DNA of 64,000 bases, taken from Methylobacterium sp. Leaf91. GTDB taxonomy: Bacteria; Pseudomonadota; Alphaproteobacteria; Rhizobiales; Beijerinckiaceae. The translations under genes and the position numbers were made by a program. Positions 1-12,026 of the stretch are shown here, piece by piece. The stretch covers positions 173,208-237,207 of the forward strand of contig NZ_LMMP01000023.1 in assembly GCF_001422815.1 (NCBI RefSeq), read 5' to 3'. The notes beneath the pieces are model-generated. The model was not told the DNA's origin. It did not search any database and was given only the letters and a program-made list of their open reading frames with translations. Positions within the stretch are counted from its first letter, which is position 1; each line of letters opens with the position of its first letter.

Positions 1-477
1 GCTCTGGGCAAGTCGATCGCCAAGCGCGCGGAAGCGCTCGGCATGAAGGTCATTGCCTACGATGTGTTCCCGCAGGAAGGCCTCGTGGATTTCGAGACGA
101 TCCTCACCGAATCCGACGTCATCACCCTGCATGCGCCGCTGACGCCGGAGACCCGGAACATGATCGGCGCCGAGCAGCTGGCCAAGATGAAGAAGCACGC
201 CATCCTGATCAACACGGCGCGTGGCGGCCTCGTCGACGAGGAAGCTCTCGCCGAGGCGCTCAAGGCCGGAACGATCGGTGGCGCCGGATTCGACGTGGTG
301 ATGACCGAGCCGCCCAAGAACGGCAACATCCTGTGCGAGCTCGACCTGCCGAACCTCATCGTCACGCCGCACGTGGCCTGGGCGAGCAAGGAAGCGATGC
401 AGATCCTGGCCGACCAGCTCGTGGATAATGTCGAGGCCTATGTTGCGGGCAAACCGCAGAACGTGGTCGAAGGCTGA
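1..477 (+). CDS. hprA: Hydroxypyruvate reductase, C-terminal part (5' truncated by window)
   Basis: D-isomer-specific 2-hydroxyacid dehydrogenase that reduces hydroxypyruvate to D-glycerate with NAD(P)H in the serine cycle. The frame is open from base 1, so the N-terminus lies outside the window. The 158 visible residues carry the end of the nucleotide-binding domain and the family signature INTARGGLVDEEAL, then a Glu in the VMTEPP stretch and the catalytic His in TPHVAW. The next genes downstream are mtdA and fchA, as in the M. extorquens serine-cycle operon, which supports HprA over other family members. About 230 bp without a convincing gene separate it from mtdA. Confidence 0.93.
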   Translation, partial: ALGKSIAKRAEALGMKVIAYDVFPQEGLVDFETILTESDVITLHAPLTPETRNMIGAEQLAKMKKHAILINTARGGLVDEEALAEALKAGTIGGAGFDVVMTEPPKNGNILCELDLPNLIVTPHVAWASKEAMQILADQLVDNVEAYVAGKPQNVVEG

Positions 478-707
478 ACGCGACGACGAGTCGGCTCCCC
501 GGAGCCGTAATCATTCGGGGGTCGCAAGGCGATACCCCGGACACCATGAATGCGGACGCCGATCGAGTCCGCACCGAGGGCGAGCCGGAATTACGGTCTC
601 GCCGGCGGCGCCCCACGACGATGGGGACGGTCCATCGCGCGATATGACGAGACGCGCCAATGACAACGATACGTCAGCCGCGCAGCGACGCGGGCAGAGG
701 AAACGAC

Positions 708-1571
708 ATGACCAAGAAGCTGCTGTTCCAATTCGATACCGATACCGTTCCGAGCGTGTTCGACGTGGTCGTCGGCTACGATGGTGGCGCCGATCGCATC
801 ACCGGTTACGGCAACGTGACGCCCGACAATGTCGGCGCCTTGGTGGACGGGACCATCTACACCCGCGGCGGTTCCGAGAAGAAGTCCACGGCGATCTTCG
901 TGGGCGGCGGCAGCATGGCGGCTGGCGAGGCCGTGTTCGAGGCGGTGAAGAAGCGCTTCTTCGGCCCCTTCCGCGTTTCGATCATGCTCGATTCGAACGG
1001 CTCGAACACTACGGCCGCCGCAGGCGTCGCTCTGGTTCAGAAGGCTGCCGGCTCGCTTCAGGGGAAGAAGGCCGTCGTTCTGGCCGGCACCGGTCCGGTG
1101 GGCATGCGCTCGGCCGCACTCCTGGCTCAGGAAGGCGCCACCGTGGTTCTCTGCGGTCGCTCTCTCGATAAGGCTCAGGCTGCCGCCGATTCCATCAACA
1201 AGCGCTTCAAGGTCCAGATCAGCGCCGCCGCCACGCCGGACGCCGCGTCTCGCGCCGCCATCGTCAAGGGCCAGAACCTGGTCTTCTCCGCCGGCGCCAT
1301 TGGGCTCGAACTTCTGGCCGAAGCCGACTGGAAGGACGAGGCCAGCATCGAGTTCATCGCCGATTACAACGCCCAGCCGCCCCTCGGTTTCGGCGGCATC
1401 GACGCCATGGACAAGGGCAAGGAGCGCCACGGCAAGAAGGTGTTCGGCGCCCTCGGCATCGGCGGCCTGAAGCTGAAGCTTCACCGCGCCTGCGTCGGCC
1501 AGCTCTTCGACAGCGCCGAGAAGGTCTTCGACGCCGAGGAGATCTACGCCCTCGCCAAGACGATGGCCTGA
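708..1571 (+). CDS. mtdA: NADP-dependent methylene-H4F/methylene-H4MPT dehydrogenase
   Basis: Oxidises or reduces the methylene/methenyl tetrahydrofolate pair (and the H4MPT form) with NADP(H), linking C1 oxidation to assimilation. The 287-aa product starts MTKKLLFQFDTD and contains the nucleotide-binding motif AGTGPVGMRSAALLA and the ending GALGIGGLKLKLHRAC, close to M. extorquens MtdA as I remember it. The start at 708 is preferred over an in-frame ATG 48 bp upstream because AGAGG sits just before it (696-700) and family members begin there. fchA follows after 3 bp, so the two are translationally close. Confidence 0.96.
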   Translation: MTKKLLFQFDTDTVPSVFDVVVGYDGGADRITGYGNVTPDNVGALVDGTIYTRGGSEKKSTAIFVGGGSMAAGEAVFEAVKKRFFGPFRVSIMLDSNGSNTTAAAGVALVQKAAGSLQGKKAVVLAGTGPVGMRSAALLAQEGATVVLCGRSLDKAQAAADSINKRFKVQISAAATPDAASRAAIVKGQNLVFSAGAIGLELLAEADWKDEASIEFIADYNAQPPLGFGGIDAMDKGKERHGKKVFGALGIGGLKLKLHRACVGQLFDSAEKVFDAEEIYALAKTMA

Positions 1572-1574
1572 CCC

Positions 1575-2216
1575 ATGAGCGAGAAGACCTCACCTGCCAA
1601 CGAAACCATCCAGAGCTTCCTCGACGGGCTGGCAAGCTCGGCCCCGACTCCCGGAGGCGGCGGAGCCGCCGCCATCTCCGGTGCCATGGGTGCCGCGCTT
1701 CTCAGCATGGTGTGCAACCTCACCATCGGGAAGAAGAAATACGTCGAGGTCGAAGGCGAGCTGAAGGAGATCCTCGGCAAATCGGAGGCGCTCCGGGCCG
1801 AACTCACCGGCATGATCGCCGATGACGTCGAGGCTTTCGATGCCGTGATGGGGGCCTACGGCTTGCCCAAGGGCACCGACGAGGAGAAGGCGGCTCGCGC
1901 CGCAAGGATCCAAGAGGCCCTCAAGGTCGCCACCGACGTGCCGCTCGCCTGCTGCCGCGCCTGCCGCGAGGTCATCGACCTCGCCGAGGCCGTGGCTGAG
2001 AAAGGCAATCTCAACGTCATCTCCGATGCCGGGGTCGCAGTTCTCTCCGCTCATGCCGGCCTGCGCAGCGCCGCGCTCAACGTCTATGTCAACGCCAAGG
2101 GCCTGGACGATCGCGGATTTGCCGACGAGCGCCTGAAGCAACTCGAAGAATTGCTCGGGCCGGCAGGACCACTGAACGAAAAGATCTACGAGGTCGTAAA
2201 GGCCAAGGTGAACTAA
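1575..2216 (+). CDS. fchA: Methenyl-tetrahydrofolate cyclohydrolase
   Basis: Interconverts 5,10-methenyl-H4F and 10-formyl-H4F, the step next to MtdA in cytosolic C1 transfer. The 213-aa protein belongs to the FTCD-cyclodeaminase-like family; the glycine-rich stretch SAPTPGGGGAAA and NLNVISDAGVAVLSA are typical, and the length matches the about 208-aa M. extorquens FchA with a slightly longer N-terminus. It begins 3 bp after mtdA and is followed by an intrinsic terminator, so hprA-mtdA-fchA may end one transcript and mtkA start another. Confidence 0.95.
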   Translation: MSEKTSPANETIQSFLDGLASSAPTPGGGGAAAISGAMGAALLSMVCNLTIGKKKYVEVEGELKEILGKSEALRAELTGMIADDVEAFDAVMGAYGLPKGTDEEKAARAARIQEALKVATDVPLACCRACREVIDLAEAVAEKGNLNVISDAGVAVLSAHAGLRSAALNVYVNAKGLDDRGFADERLKQLEELLGPAGPLNEKIYEVVKAKVN

Positions 2217-2226
2217 GATCAACGAC

Positions 2227-2259
2227 AGGCCGGCGAGAACAAACTCAGCCGGCCTTTTT
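2227..2259 (+). terminator. Intrinsic terminator after fchA
   Basis: Perfect 8-bp stem AGGCCGGC (2227-2234) and GCCGGCCT (2248-2255) with a 13-nt loop, followed by a T-run. It lies 10 bp after the fchA stop and 137 bp before mtkA, so it may partly separate the two halves of the serine-cycle cluster. Confidence 0.8.
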
Positions 2260-2396
2260 GTCTACAAAATACATTCCAGCCGCCATTAAAGGCGGACTGA
2301 AAGAGAATGTAAAAAAATATTACAGCAGAAGCTCTTTCCGTGAAGTGAAATTTACGAGAGTGTCTGTCCCAGGGAAAAACGCCGAGGAGAACGCAC

Positions 2397-3575
2397 ATGG
2401 ACGTGCATGAGTATCAAGCCAAGGAGCTGCTCGCCGGATTCGGCGTTGCGGTTCCGAAGGGCGCGGTGGCCTTCAGCCCCGACCAGGCGGTTTACGCCGC
2501 CACCGAACTCGGTGGCTCGTTCTGGGCGGTGAAGGCACAGATCCATGCCGGTGCGCGCGGCAAGGCCGGCGGCATCAAGCTGTGCCGGACCTACAACGAG
2601 GTCCGCGATGCCGCCAAGGACCTCCTCGGCAAGCGCCTCGTGACGCTCCAGACCGGCCCCGAGGGTAAGCCGGTTCAGCGCGTCTATATCGAGACCGCCG
2701 ATCCATTCGAGCGCGAACTTTATCTCGGTTACGTCCTCGACCGTAAGGCCGAGCGCGTCCGCGTCATCGCCTCGCAGCGCGGCGGCATGGATATCGAAGA
2801 GATCGCCGCCAACGAGCCCGAAGCCCTGATCCAGGTCGTGGTCGAGCCGGCTGTCGGTCTGCAGCAGTTCCAGGCCCGCGAGATCGCGTTCCAGCTCGGC
2901 CTGAACATCAAGCAGGTCTCGGCGGCCGTGAAGACGATCATGAACGCCTACCGGGCGTTCCGCGATTGCGACGGCACCATGCTGGAGATCAACCCTCTCG
3001 TCGTCACCAAGGACGACCGCGTCCTGGCGCTCGACGCCAAGATGTCCTTCGACGACAACGCCATGTTCCGCCGGCGCAACATCGCCGACATGCACGATCC
3101 CTCGCAGGGCGATCCGCGTGAGGCCCAGGCCGCCGAGCACAACCTCAGCTATATCGGCCTCGAGGGTGAAATCGGCTGCATCGTCAACGGCGCCGGCCTC
3201 GCCATGGCGACCATGGACATGATCAAGCATGCGGGCGGCGAGCCCGCCAACTTCCTCGATGTCGGCGGCGGCGCCAGCCCCGACCGCGTGGCCACGGCCT
3301 TCCGCCTCGTTCTCTCGGACCGCAACGTCAAGGCGATCCTGGTGAACATCTTCGCCGGCATCAACCGCTGCGACTGGGTCGCCCAGGGCGTGATCCAGGC
3401 GGCGAAGGAAGTGAAGATCGACGTGCCGCTCATCGTCCGGCTCGCCGGCACGAATGTCGAGGCGGGCAAGAAGATCCTGGCCGAGAGCGGCCTCGACCTC
3501 ATTACCGCCGACAGCCTGTCGGACGCCGCCACCAAGGCCGTCGCCGCCTGCGACGCCGCCAAGCGCAGCCACTGA
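2397..3575 (+). CDS. mtkA: Malate--CoA ligase (malate thiokinase) beta subunit
   Basis: With MtkB, makes malyl-CoA from malate, CoA and ATP in the serine cycle. The 392-aa protein has the succinyl-CoA-synthetase beta architecture: an N-terminal ATP-grasp domain beginning [17 protein letters not shown], the [16 protein letters not shown] nucleotide-binding segment, LEINPLVV, and a C-terminal ligase domain with [28 protein letters not shown] precedes the ATG. mtkB follows after 19 bp. SucC homologs share the domains, but the position between fchA and mtkB/ppc/mcl identifies the malate-specific enzyme. Confidence 0.95.
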   Translation: MDVHEYQAKELLAGFGVAVPKGAVAFSPDQAVYAATELGGSFWAVKAQIHAGARGKAGGIKLCRTYNEVRDAAKDLLGKRLVTLQTGPEGKPVQRVYIETADPFERELYLGYVLDRKAERVRVIASQRGGMDIEEIAANEPEALIQVVVEPAVGLQQFQAREIAFQLGLNIKQVSAAVKTIMNAYRAFRDCDGTMLEINPLVVTKDDRVLALDAKMSFDDNAMFRRRNIADMHDPSQGDPREAQAAEHNLSYIGLEGEIGCIVNGAGLAMATMDMIKHAGGEPANFLDVGGGASPDRVATAFRLVLSDRNVKAILVNIFAGINRCDWVAQGVIQAAKEVKIDVPLIVRLAGTNVEAGKKILAESGLDLITADSLSDAATKAVAACDAAKRSH

Positions 3576-3594
3576 GACGAGGGGAGGATACGTC

Positions 3595-4488
3595 ATGAGC
3601 ATTCTGATCGACGAGAAGACCCCGATCATCGTCCAGGGCATCACCGGCGATAAGGGTACGTTCCACGCCAAGGAGATGTTGGATTACGGTTCCAACGTCG
3701 TCGGTGGCGTCACCCCCGGAAAGGGCGGCAAGACCCATCTCGGCGTGCCGGTGTTCAACACCGTCAAGGAGGCCGTGGAGGCCACTGGAGCCACGACCTC
3801 GATCACCTTCGTCGCTCCGCCCTTCGCGGCCGATGCGATCATGGAAGGGGCCGATGCCGGCCTCGCGCTGATCTGCTCGATCACCGACGGCATCCCGGCG
3901 CAGGACATGATGCGGGTGAAGCGGTATCTGCGCCGCTACCCCAAGGACAAGCGCACCATGGTGGTGGGCCCGAACTGCGCCGGCATCATCTCGCCGGGCA
4001 AGTCGATGCTCGGCATCATGCCCGGCCACATCTACCTCAAGGGCAATGTCGGCGTGATCTCGCGCTCCGGCACCCTCGGCTACGAGGCCGCCGCTCAGAT
4101 GAAGGAGCGGGGCATCGGCATCACGACCTCGGTGGGTATCGGCGGTGACCCGATCAACGGCTCGTCCTTCCTCGACCATCTCGCCCTGTTCGAGCAGGAC
4201 CCCGAGACCAAGGCCGTGCTGATGATCGGCGAGATCGGCGGTCCGCAGGAGGCCGAGGCCTCGGCCTGGATCAAGGAGAACATGACGAAGCCCGTCATCG
4301 GCTTTGTCGCCGGCCTCACCGCCCCGAAGGGTCGCCGCATGGGCCATGCCGGCGCGATCATCTCCGCCACCGGCGACAGCGCCGCTGAAAAGGCCGAGAT
4401 CATGCGCTCCTACGGCCTGACCGTCGCCCCGAGCCCCGGCGATTTCGGTTCGACGGTCGAACAGGTGATGCGCAAGATCGCGGCGTGA
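3595..4488 (+). CDS. mtkB: Malate--CoA ligase (malate thiokinase) alpha subunit
   Basis: CoA-binding and phosphohistidine subunit of malate thiokinase. The 297-aa protein has an N-terminal CoA-binding Rossmann domain (TPIIVQGITGDKGTFHAKEM), a central VGPNCAGIISPGK segment, and the active-site His in GRRMGHAGAII that carries phosphate in this family. The start at 3595 follows GGGGAGGATACGTC; an in-frame extension upstream overlaps mtkA and is not plausible. Length matches the about 296-aa M. extorquens protein. Confidence 0.95.
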   Translation: MSILIDEKTPIIVQGITGDKGTFHAKEMLDYGSNVVGGVTPGKGGKTHLGVPVFNTVKEAVEATGATTSITFVAPPFAADAIMEGADAGLALICSITDGIPAQDMMRVKRYLRRYPKDKRTMVVGPNCAGIISPGKSMLGIMPGHIYLKGNVGVISRSGTLGYEAAAQMKERGIGITTSVGIGGDPINGSSFLDHLALFEQDPETKAVLMIGEIGGPQEAEASAWIKENMTKPVIGFVAGLTAPKGRRMGHAGAIISATGDSAAEKAEIMRSYGLTVAPSPGDFGSTVEQVMRKIAA

Positions 4489-4496
4489 GCCGACGA

Positions 4497-4521
4497 ACCC
4501 TCCCCCTCAGCGGGGGAGGGT
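4497..4521. repeat. GC-rich palindromic intergenic repeat, copy 1
   Basis: Inverted repeat with 10-bp arms, ACCCTCCCCC (4497-4506) and GGGGGAGGGT (4512-4521). An almost identical copy lies at 43507-43531 and a relative at 62686-62714. It sits 8 bp after the mtkB stop and has no T-run, so it is more likely a REP-like repeat or RNA-stabilising hairpin than a simple terminator. Confidence 0.7.
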
Positions 4522-4714
4522 GGTGACTGAGCGAGCGGAAGTGAGGGGCAGCGCCACCACTTCCGGTAAAGCGTTGCTCGCCTCGCCCAACCCGCTAGAC
4601 CACCCCCTTGATCGCTCCGGCGCTGCGTTCCATGCTGCCGAAGCGGCTGCTCTTCACCGTTGCCCGCACGATGTCGGCGGCCATCGGCTCAACTCTGTTC
4701 GAGGTGGCCATCCG

Positions 4715-7474
<2,760 letters not shown>

Positions 7475-7609
7475 CGGTTTTGTAAGGATACCGAGGGCCG
7501 GGCACGGCCCTGGGACAGGCGCGAAAGCGTATCCCGACCGGTATGGTGGACCGCGTTTTGCGGTCTCTCACCAACGACCAGAACACGAACCCAGAGGAAG
7601 GATTCCCCA

Positions 7610-8584
7610 ATGAGCTTTACCCTGATCCAGCAGGCCACCCCGCGCCTGCACCGCTCGGAACTCGCCGTTCCCGGGTCCAACCCGACCTTCATGGAGAAGT
7701 CCGCTTCCTCCAAGGCCGACGTGATCTTCCTCGACCTCGAAGACGCCGTCGCTCCCGATGACAAGGAGCAGGCCCGCAAGAACATCATCCAGGCGCTCAA
7801 CGACCTGGATTGGGGCACCAAGACCATGATGATTCGCATCAACGGTCTCGACACCCACTACATGTACCGCGACGTGGTCGACATCGTCGAAGCCTGTCCG
7901 CGCCTCGACATGATCCTGATCCCCAAGGTCGGCGTGCCGGCCGACGTCTACGCCATCGACGTGCTGACGACCCAGATCGAGCAGGCCAAGAAGCGCGAGA
8001 AGAAGATCGGCTTCGAGGTGCTGATCGAGACCGCTCTGGGCATGGCCAACGTGGAGGCGATCGCCACGTCGTCGAAGCGCCTGGAAGCCATGTCTTTCGG
8101 TGTCGCCGACTACGCCGCCTCGACCCGCGCCCGCTCCACCGTCATCGGCGGCGTCAACAAGGACTTCTCGGTGCTCACCGACAAGGACGAGGCCGGCAAC
8201 CGCGAGACCCATTGGCAGGATCCCTGGCTGTTCGCCCAGAACCGCATGCTGATCGCCTGCCGCGCCTACGGCCTGCGTCCGATCGACGGCCCGTTCGGCG
8301 ACTTCTCCGATCCGGATGGCTACACCTCCGCTGCGCGCCGCTGCGCCGCTCTCGGCTTCGAGGGCAAGTGGGCGATCCACCCCTCGCAGATCGATCTCGC
8401 CAACGAAGTGTTCACCCCGTCGGAAGCCGAAGTCACCAAGGCCCGCCGCATCCTCGAAGCCATGGAAGAGGCCGCCAAGGCCGGCAAGGGCGCCGTGTCG
8501 CTGGACGGCCGCCTCATCGACATCGCCTCGATCCGCATGGCCGAGGCACTGATCGAGAAGGCCAACGCGATGTCGGCCAGCTGA
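7610..8584 (+). CDS. mcl: L-malyl-CoA/beta-methylmalyl-CoA lyase
   Basis: Cleaves malyl-CoA to glyoxylate and acetyl-CoA, closing the serine cycle; in this family it may also act on beta-methylmalyl-CoA in the ethylmalonyl-CoA pathway. The 324-aa protein is of the CitE/HpcH aldolase family, with LFVPGS-like ELAVPGSNP, DVIFLDLEDAVAPDDK (metal-binding acidic residues) and IGFEVLIETALGMAN. AGAGGAAGGATTCCCC gives a strong ribosome site. It is the last gene of the serine-cycle cluster and is followed by a strong hairpin. Confidence 0.95.
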   Translation: MSFTLIQQATPRLHRSELAVPGSNPTFMEKSASSKADVIFLDLEDAVAPDDKEQARKNIIQALNDLDWGTKTMMIRINGLDTHYMYRDVVDIVEACPRLDMILIPKVGVPADVYAIDVLTTQIEQAKKREKKIGFEVLIETALGMANVEAIATSSKRLEAMSFGVADYAASTRARSTVIGGVNKDFSVLTDKDEAGNRETHWQDPWLFAQNRMLIACRAYGLRPIDGPFGDFSDPDGYTSAARRCAALGFEGKWAIHPSQIDLANEVFTPSEAEVTKARRILEAMEEAAKAGKGAVSLDGRLIDIASIRMAEALIEKANAMSAS

Positions 8585-8612
8585 TCGGGTCGCTTCGTAG
8601 ACATCGCTAAGC

Positions 8613-8645
8613 AGGACGGCCGCTTCCGAAAGGGGCGGCCGTCCT
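8613..8645 (+). terminator. Hairpin terminator after mcl
   Basis: An 11-bp perfect stem, AGGACGGCCGC (8613-8623) and GCGGCCGTCCT (8635-8645), lies 29 bp after the mcl stop. The T-run is weak (CGCTTTA), so termination strength is uncertain. Confidence 0.65.
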
Positions 8646-8775
8646 CGCTTTAGGCCCGAAATGTCCTATCGTCCGCAGCGTATCGCCGGGAGAACAGGCG
8701 CCGGGGCTACGTCTTCCCCCTTGGGCAGGACAGCCAAACGGCTCCGATCTCGTCGATCGACAGGGAGAAACCACC

Positions 8776-9210
8776 ATGCATGTGACCATCGAAGACGCTC
8801 ACAAGGCCATCGAGGCCGCCCGCGCCAAGGCAGTGGAGCTCGACACCCAGATGTGTATCGCCGTCGTCGATTCCGGCGGTAACCTCAAAGCGTTCTACCG
8901 GATGGACGGGGCCTGGGTCGGCTCCATCGACATCGCCCAGAAGAAGGCCAAGACCTCGGTTTTCTTCGGCATGATGACCGGTCAGATCGGCCAGTTGTCA
9001 CAGCCCGGCGGCCCGCTCTTCGGCATCGAGCATTCCAATGAAGGCCTGATCACCTTCCCCGGCGGCATCCCGATCGTCGACAAGGACGGCGAGATGTCCG
9101 GCGCCATCGGCGTCAGCGGTTCGAGCGTCGAAAACGACCACGCGGTGGCTCTGGCCGGCGCCAGCGCCGTCGGCGCGACCGAGCTGCCCGCCCACCCCTG
9201 GCGGACCTGA
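8776..9210 (+). CDS. GlcG/HbpS-family protein (DUF336)
   Basis: A 144-aa single-domain protein of the GlcG/HbpS (heme-degrading-like) family. It shows the typical opening ([17 protein letters not shown]), then [32 protein letters not shown] and the C-terminal [32 protein letters not shown] precedes the ATG. Some family members bind heme or cobalamin and others sit in glycolate or diol-utilisation operons; nothing local fixes the ligand. It stands alone between the mcl hairpin and a small ORF. Confidence 0.85.
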   Translation: MHVTIEDAHKAIEAARAKAVELDTQMCIAVVDSGGNLKAFYRMDGAWVGSIDIAQKKAKTSVFFGMMTGQIGQLSQPGGPLFGIEHSNEGLITFPGGIPIVDKDGEMSGAIGVSGSSVENDHAVALAGASAVGATELPAHPWRT

Positions 9211-9321
9211 ACCGGCGAAACCGACGACGCGCATCGGGTGCAGCGCACGCGATGAATACCGTCGGTTAAGCATGCGCGCCCTATCACGGTCGCATCACCC
9301 CGAGCCGTGACAGGAGCGCCG

Positions 9322-9501
9322 ATGACCCGGGACCAACTCGCCGCCGAACTGAAGCGCATGGCCAATGCGCAGGTCGCCGACATCGAGCGTGCGGTCAAGG
9401 ACGGCCACCGGACCATCGCCCTCAACGAACTGGCGGATCTGAACCGCCAGTTGAAGGCCTTGGCCGCAGCCGTGAAGGCCCGGCCCGTCGTACGGGCCTG
9501 A
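9322..9501 (+). CDS. Small hypothetical helical protein
   Basis: A 59-aa ORF beginning MTRDQLAAELKRMANAQ, rich in Ala, Leu, Lys and Asp and probably one helical hairpin. An upstream in-frame start exists at 9307, but the ATG at 9322 has CAGGAGCGCCG just before it. I do not recognise a family. It points towards a minus-strand gene, with about 27 bp between the stops. Confidence 0.55.
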   Translation: MTRDQLAAELKRMANAQVADIERAVKDGHRTIALNELADLNRQLKALAAAVKARPVVRA

Positions 9502-9528
9502 CACGATGGCGTCGGACGCGAGACCGCT

Positions 9529-10044
9529 TCAGTAGCGCGGATCGCGTCCACGTCCCTCCAAGGGCGGCTCTTCGGACAGTCGCTCCTCGCCGGCGAGACC
9601 CTCCGCAGGGGGCTCGCCGCCGACGTAACCACGCTGATCCGGACGAGCCTCGTCGGCAAACGGAACTTCCCGAGGTGGAATCGGAGGCCGCCGGTAAGGC
9701 CTCGGCTCACCGTATCCCCCCTCCGGCTCGCGCTCCGATCTGAAGCGGTCCGAATGCTCCTCGCAGATCGTCACCCGCTTGATGATTTCCTCTCCCTCCG
9801 GTGTGATCCGGCGTCGGATGACGGTCCGGCACGGCTCCGCGAGGCGAGACGGTTCGCGTCCGGGGCGGAAATCCTCGACCGGGGGAGGGGGTCGGCGCTC
9901 TCCCGGGAATTCGCGCGGCGCTCCATAGGGCTCCGGGAAATCGGCGGCGAGCGCAGGGACACCGCAGAGCGCCAGGGCCAGGAGACCGCTGAAGATAGGC
10001 GGCCTACGGCGCGTAGCGACGGACAGGAACGGGTTTGCAGCCAC
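9529..10044 (-). CDS. Exported proline/arginine-rich hypothetical protein
   Basis: A 171-aa protein with a GTG start and an apparent Sec signal (GLLALALCGVPALAA, predicted cleavage near residue 34). The mature part is low-complexity, rich in Pro, Arg, Glu and Gly, with a central conserved-looking segment containing two Cys (CRTVIRRRITPEGEEI then VTICEE), perhaps a disulfide loop. No enzyme motif. Probably periplasmic or surface. Confidence 0.65.
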   Translation of the reverse strand: MAANPFLSVATRRRPPIFSGLLALALCGVPALAADFPEPYGAPREFPGERRPPPPVEDFRPGREPSRLAEPCRTVIRRRITPEGEEIIKRVTICEEHSDRFRSEREPEGGYGEPRPYRRPPIPPREVPFADEARPDQRGYVGGEPPAEGLAGEERLSEEPPLEGRGRDPRY

Positions 10045-10199
10045 GGAACGTCTCCGGAGAGATGACCGCCCCCGCCATGGGTATGCGGCACCGGATCATC
10101 CTGCAGCCGAGCCGCTGAACCAGAGCAGACGCCACCACTCGGAAAGTATTCATCTGGACGCGCGCCGCGATGGCGCCAACGACCGGCTTGCCTCGACGC

Positions 10200-11057
10200 T
10201 CAACTTTCGCCGTCGGCGGCTTTCTGCTTCTCCACCTCGGGCGCGACCTGCCCGAAGTTGAGGACGGCGACCAGGGCGGTCCCGCCAAACACGTTGCCGA
10301 GAAGAGTCGGAATGAAGAAGCGCGAGACGTAATCGCCCATCGAGGCATGGCCGCTGAAGACGAGATAGAACGTGTCGACGGATCCGGCCACGATATGGGC
10401 GAGGCTGCACATCGACACGAGCCAGGTCATCAGGATGACGATGAACGGCGCCGCCGAGCCGGTGGCAGGCAGCATCCACACCATCAGGGCGATGAGCCAG
10501 CCCGCGAACACAGCTTTGATCAGAGTCGTCCAGAACGCCGACTCGATCGTATGGTGGCTGATCGCGGCGAAGGCGGTGTGGATCTCGGATGCGAACGCAT
10601 CCGAATAGGCTAGGACCGCAGCGATGGCAGCGGTGGCGACCATGTTGCCGGCCAGAACGATGCCCCACAGGCGCAGGACGCGCATGAGGGTGGCGACGCT
10701 CCGGTCATGAAGCAGAGGCAGAATCGGCGTCAGCGTGTTTTCGGTGAAGAGTTGCTGGCGGCCGAGGACGACGATGAGGAAACCGGTCGCGTATCCCAAG
10801 CTGGTGATGAGTCCGGCCCATTGAGCCTCCGGGAGATGAGCCTTCAGCACGCCGGGGACGATGAGCGAGAAGCCCATGGTCAATCCCGCGGCGAAAGCCG
10901 AGAGGAACAGCGCCCCGCCCGTGCGCCGAAGCTCCTCGTCACCCTCCCGGCGGATCACCTCGTGTAGGATGAAGGCGTCGGGCCGCAGGCCTTCCGCTAC
11001 GGATTCCTCCCGCTCGACTGCCTCATCCCGCGTGGAGCCTTCGTCTCGCTGCCCCAT
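10200..11057 (-). CDS. Formate/nitrite transporter (FNT) family protein
   Basis: A 285-aa inner-membrane protein of the FNT family, closest in layout to YfdC-like members. A charged N-terminus of about 45 residues precedes six predicted membrane segments (for example GALFLSAFAAGLTMGFSLIV, VLRLWGIVLAGNMVATAAI, LLGNVFGGTALVAVLNF). The half-helix with LGRQQLFTENTLTPILPLL fits the family's pore loops. FNT proteins carry small monovalent anions such as formate, attractive in a methylotroph, but YfdC-type members are poorly characterised, so the substrate is unassigned. Confidence 0.85.
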   Translation of the reverse strand: MGQRDEGSTRDEAVEREESVAEGLRPDAFILHEVIRREGDEELRRTGGALFLSAFAAGLTMGFSLIVPGVLKAHLPEAQWAGLITSLGYATGFLIVVLGRQQLFTENTLTPILPLLHDRSVATLMRVLRLWGIVLAGNMVATAAIAAVLAYSDAFASEIHTAFAAISHHTIESAFWTTLIKAVFAGWLIALMVWMLPATGSAAPFIVILMTWLVSMCSLAHIVAGSVDTFYLVFSGHASMGDYVSRFFIPTLLGNVFGGTALVAVLNFGQVAPEVEKQKAADGES

Positions 11058-11114
11058 TCGAGGGACCTCCTGAAAACGGGCTCTATTCCCGCCTTCGACA
11101 AGGAAGCCATGGAC

Positions 11115-11870
11115 TCAGGCGACGGTTCCGTCCTTGAGCCGGGCGACGAGGGAATGGACATCTGCCTTCGCCCTCGCCACCGCTTCGGCATCTTTTCCGC
11201 GCACTACGATGCGATTGGCGAATCCCTGCTGCGTCATCGACGGATAGGAGCCGATGGATACGCCGTCATGGACCTTGGCGATCTCGGCCAGGGCCGAAGC
11301 GTAATTGCCTTCGGGCAGGTTGCCGGCCTCGATCGTCTCCGACAGCACGCGCGCGCCGGTCTCGAGGGTAGGGCCGATCTCGTCGAGCATGGCCTGCATG
11401 ATCGCCGGCACGCCGGCCATGACGAACACGTTGCCGATGCGAAAGCCCGGCGCCTTCGAAATCGGGTTGGCGATGAGATCGGCACCCGCCGGAATGCGCG
11501 CCATGCGCAGCCGGGCCTCGTTGAGATCTTCGGGCTTGTGGCGCTCAAGCAGCATTGCCTTCGCGCGCGGATCGACATCGATGGTCACGCCGAAGGCGGC
11601 GGCCATGCAATCGGCGGTGATGTCGTCATGGGTCGGGCCGATCCCGCCGGTGGTGAAGAGGTAGGTGTAGCGGGTCCGAAGGGTATTGACCGCGTCGACG
11701 ATCTCTTCCGCCTCGTCCGGGACGATACGGACCTGCCGCAGGTCGATGCCGACGGCCGTACAATAATCGGCAATGGTGCCGATATTCCGGTCTTTGGTGC
11801 GGCCGGACAGGATCTCGTCGCCGATCACCAGAATGGCGGCGGTGATGGTAGGGGAAGTGGGGGAAGTCAT
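11115..11870 (-). CDS. CinA-like molybdopterin-binding (MoCF) domain protein
   Basis: A 251-aa protein matching the N-terminal domain of CinA (competence/damage-inducible protein A). It opens ITAAILVIGDEILSGRT and carries the MoCF signature LFTTGGIGPTHDDITADCMA and VMAGVPAIMQAML. The C-terminal nicotinamide-nucleotide amidase domain of full CinA is absent, a common stand-alone form in alphaproteobacteria. Exact reaction unknown; it may act in pyridine-nucleotide repair. Divergent from sfsA, 156 bp away. Confidence 0.85.
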   Translation of the reverse strand: MTSPTSPTITAAILVIGDEILSGRTKDRNIGTIADYCTAVGIDLRQVRIVPDEAEEIVDAVNTLRTRYTYLFTTGGIGPTHDDITADCMAAAFGVTIDVDPRAKAMLLERHKPEDLNEARLRMARIPAGADLIANPISKAPGFRIGNVFVMAGVPAIMQAMLDEIGPTLETGARVLSETIEAGNLPEGNYASALAEIAKVHDGVSIGSYPSMTQQGFANRIVVRGKDAEAVARAKADVHSLVARLKDGTVA

Positions 11871-12026
11871 CGTGGTCCGTGGCGAGCGCGAGGCGGTGAT
11901 ACCCCTGACCTAGCGCGACGATGCCGAACTGACCATGGCGGGCTCCCTGGCCTGCGTCGGCGCCAGCTGATAGGCGCACGGCGTCGTAGCCGTTTCGCGT
12001 GCCATTCCCGTCAGGAGGTCCTGCCG

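Noticed and set aside
428..1171. Long plus-strand ORF overlapping mtdA in another frame
   Set aside because: Arg-rich shadow of the mtdA coding frame, typical for GC-rich DNA.
10026..10055. GGAAC motifs near the exported Pro/Arg-rich protein
   Set aside because: Neither has a CGTT at 16-17 bp on the same strand.
11109..12026. In-frame N-terminal extension of sfsA
   Set aside because: It runs antisense through the CinA-like gene; AGGAGG at 12013 and family length place the start at 12027.
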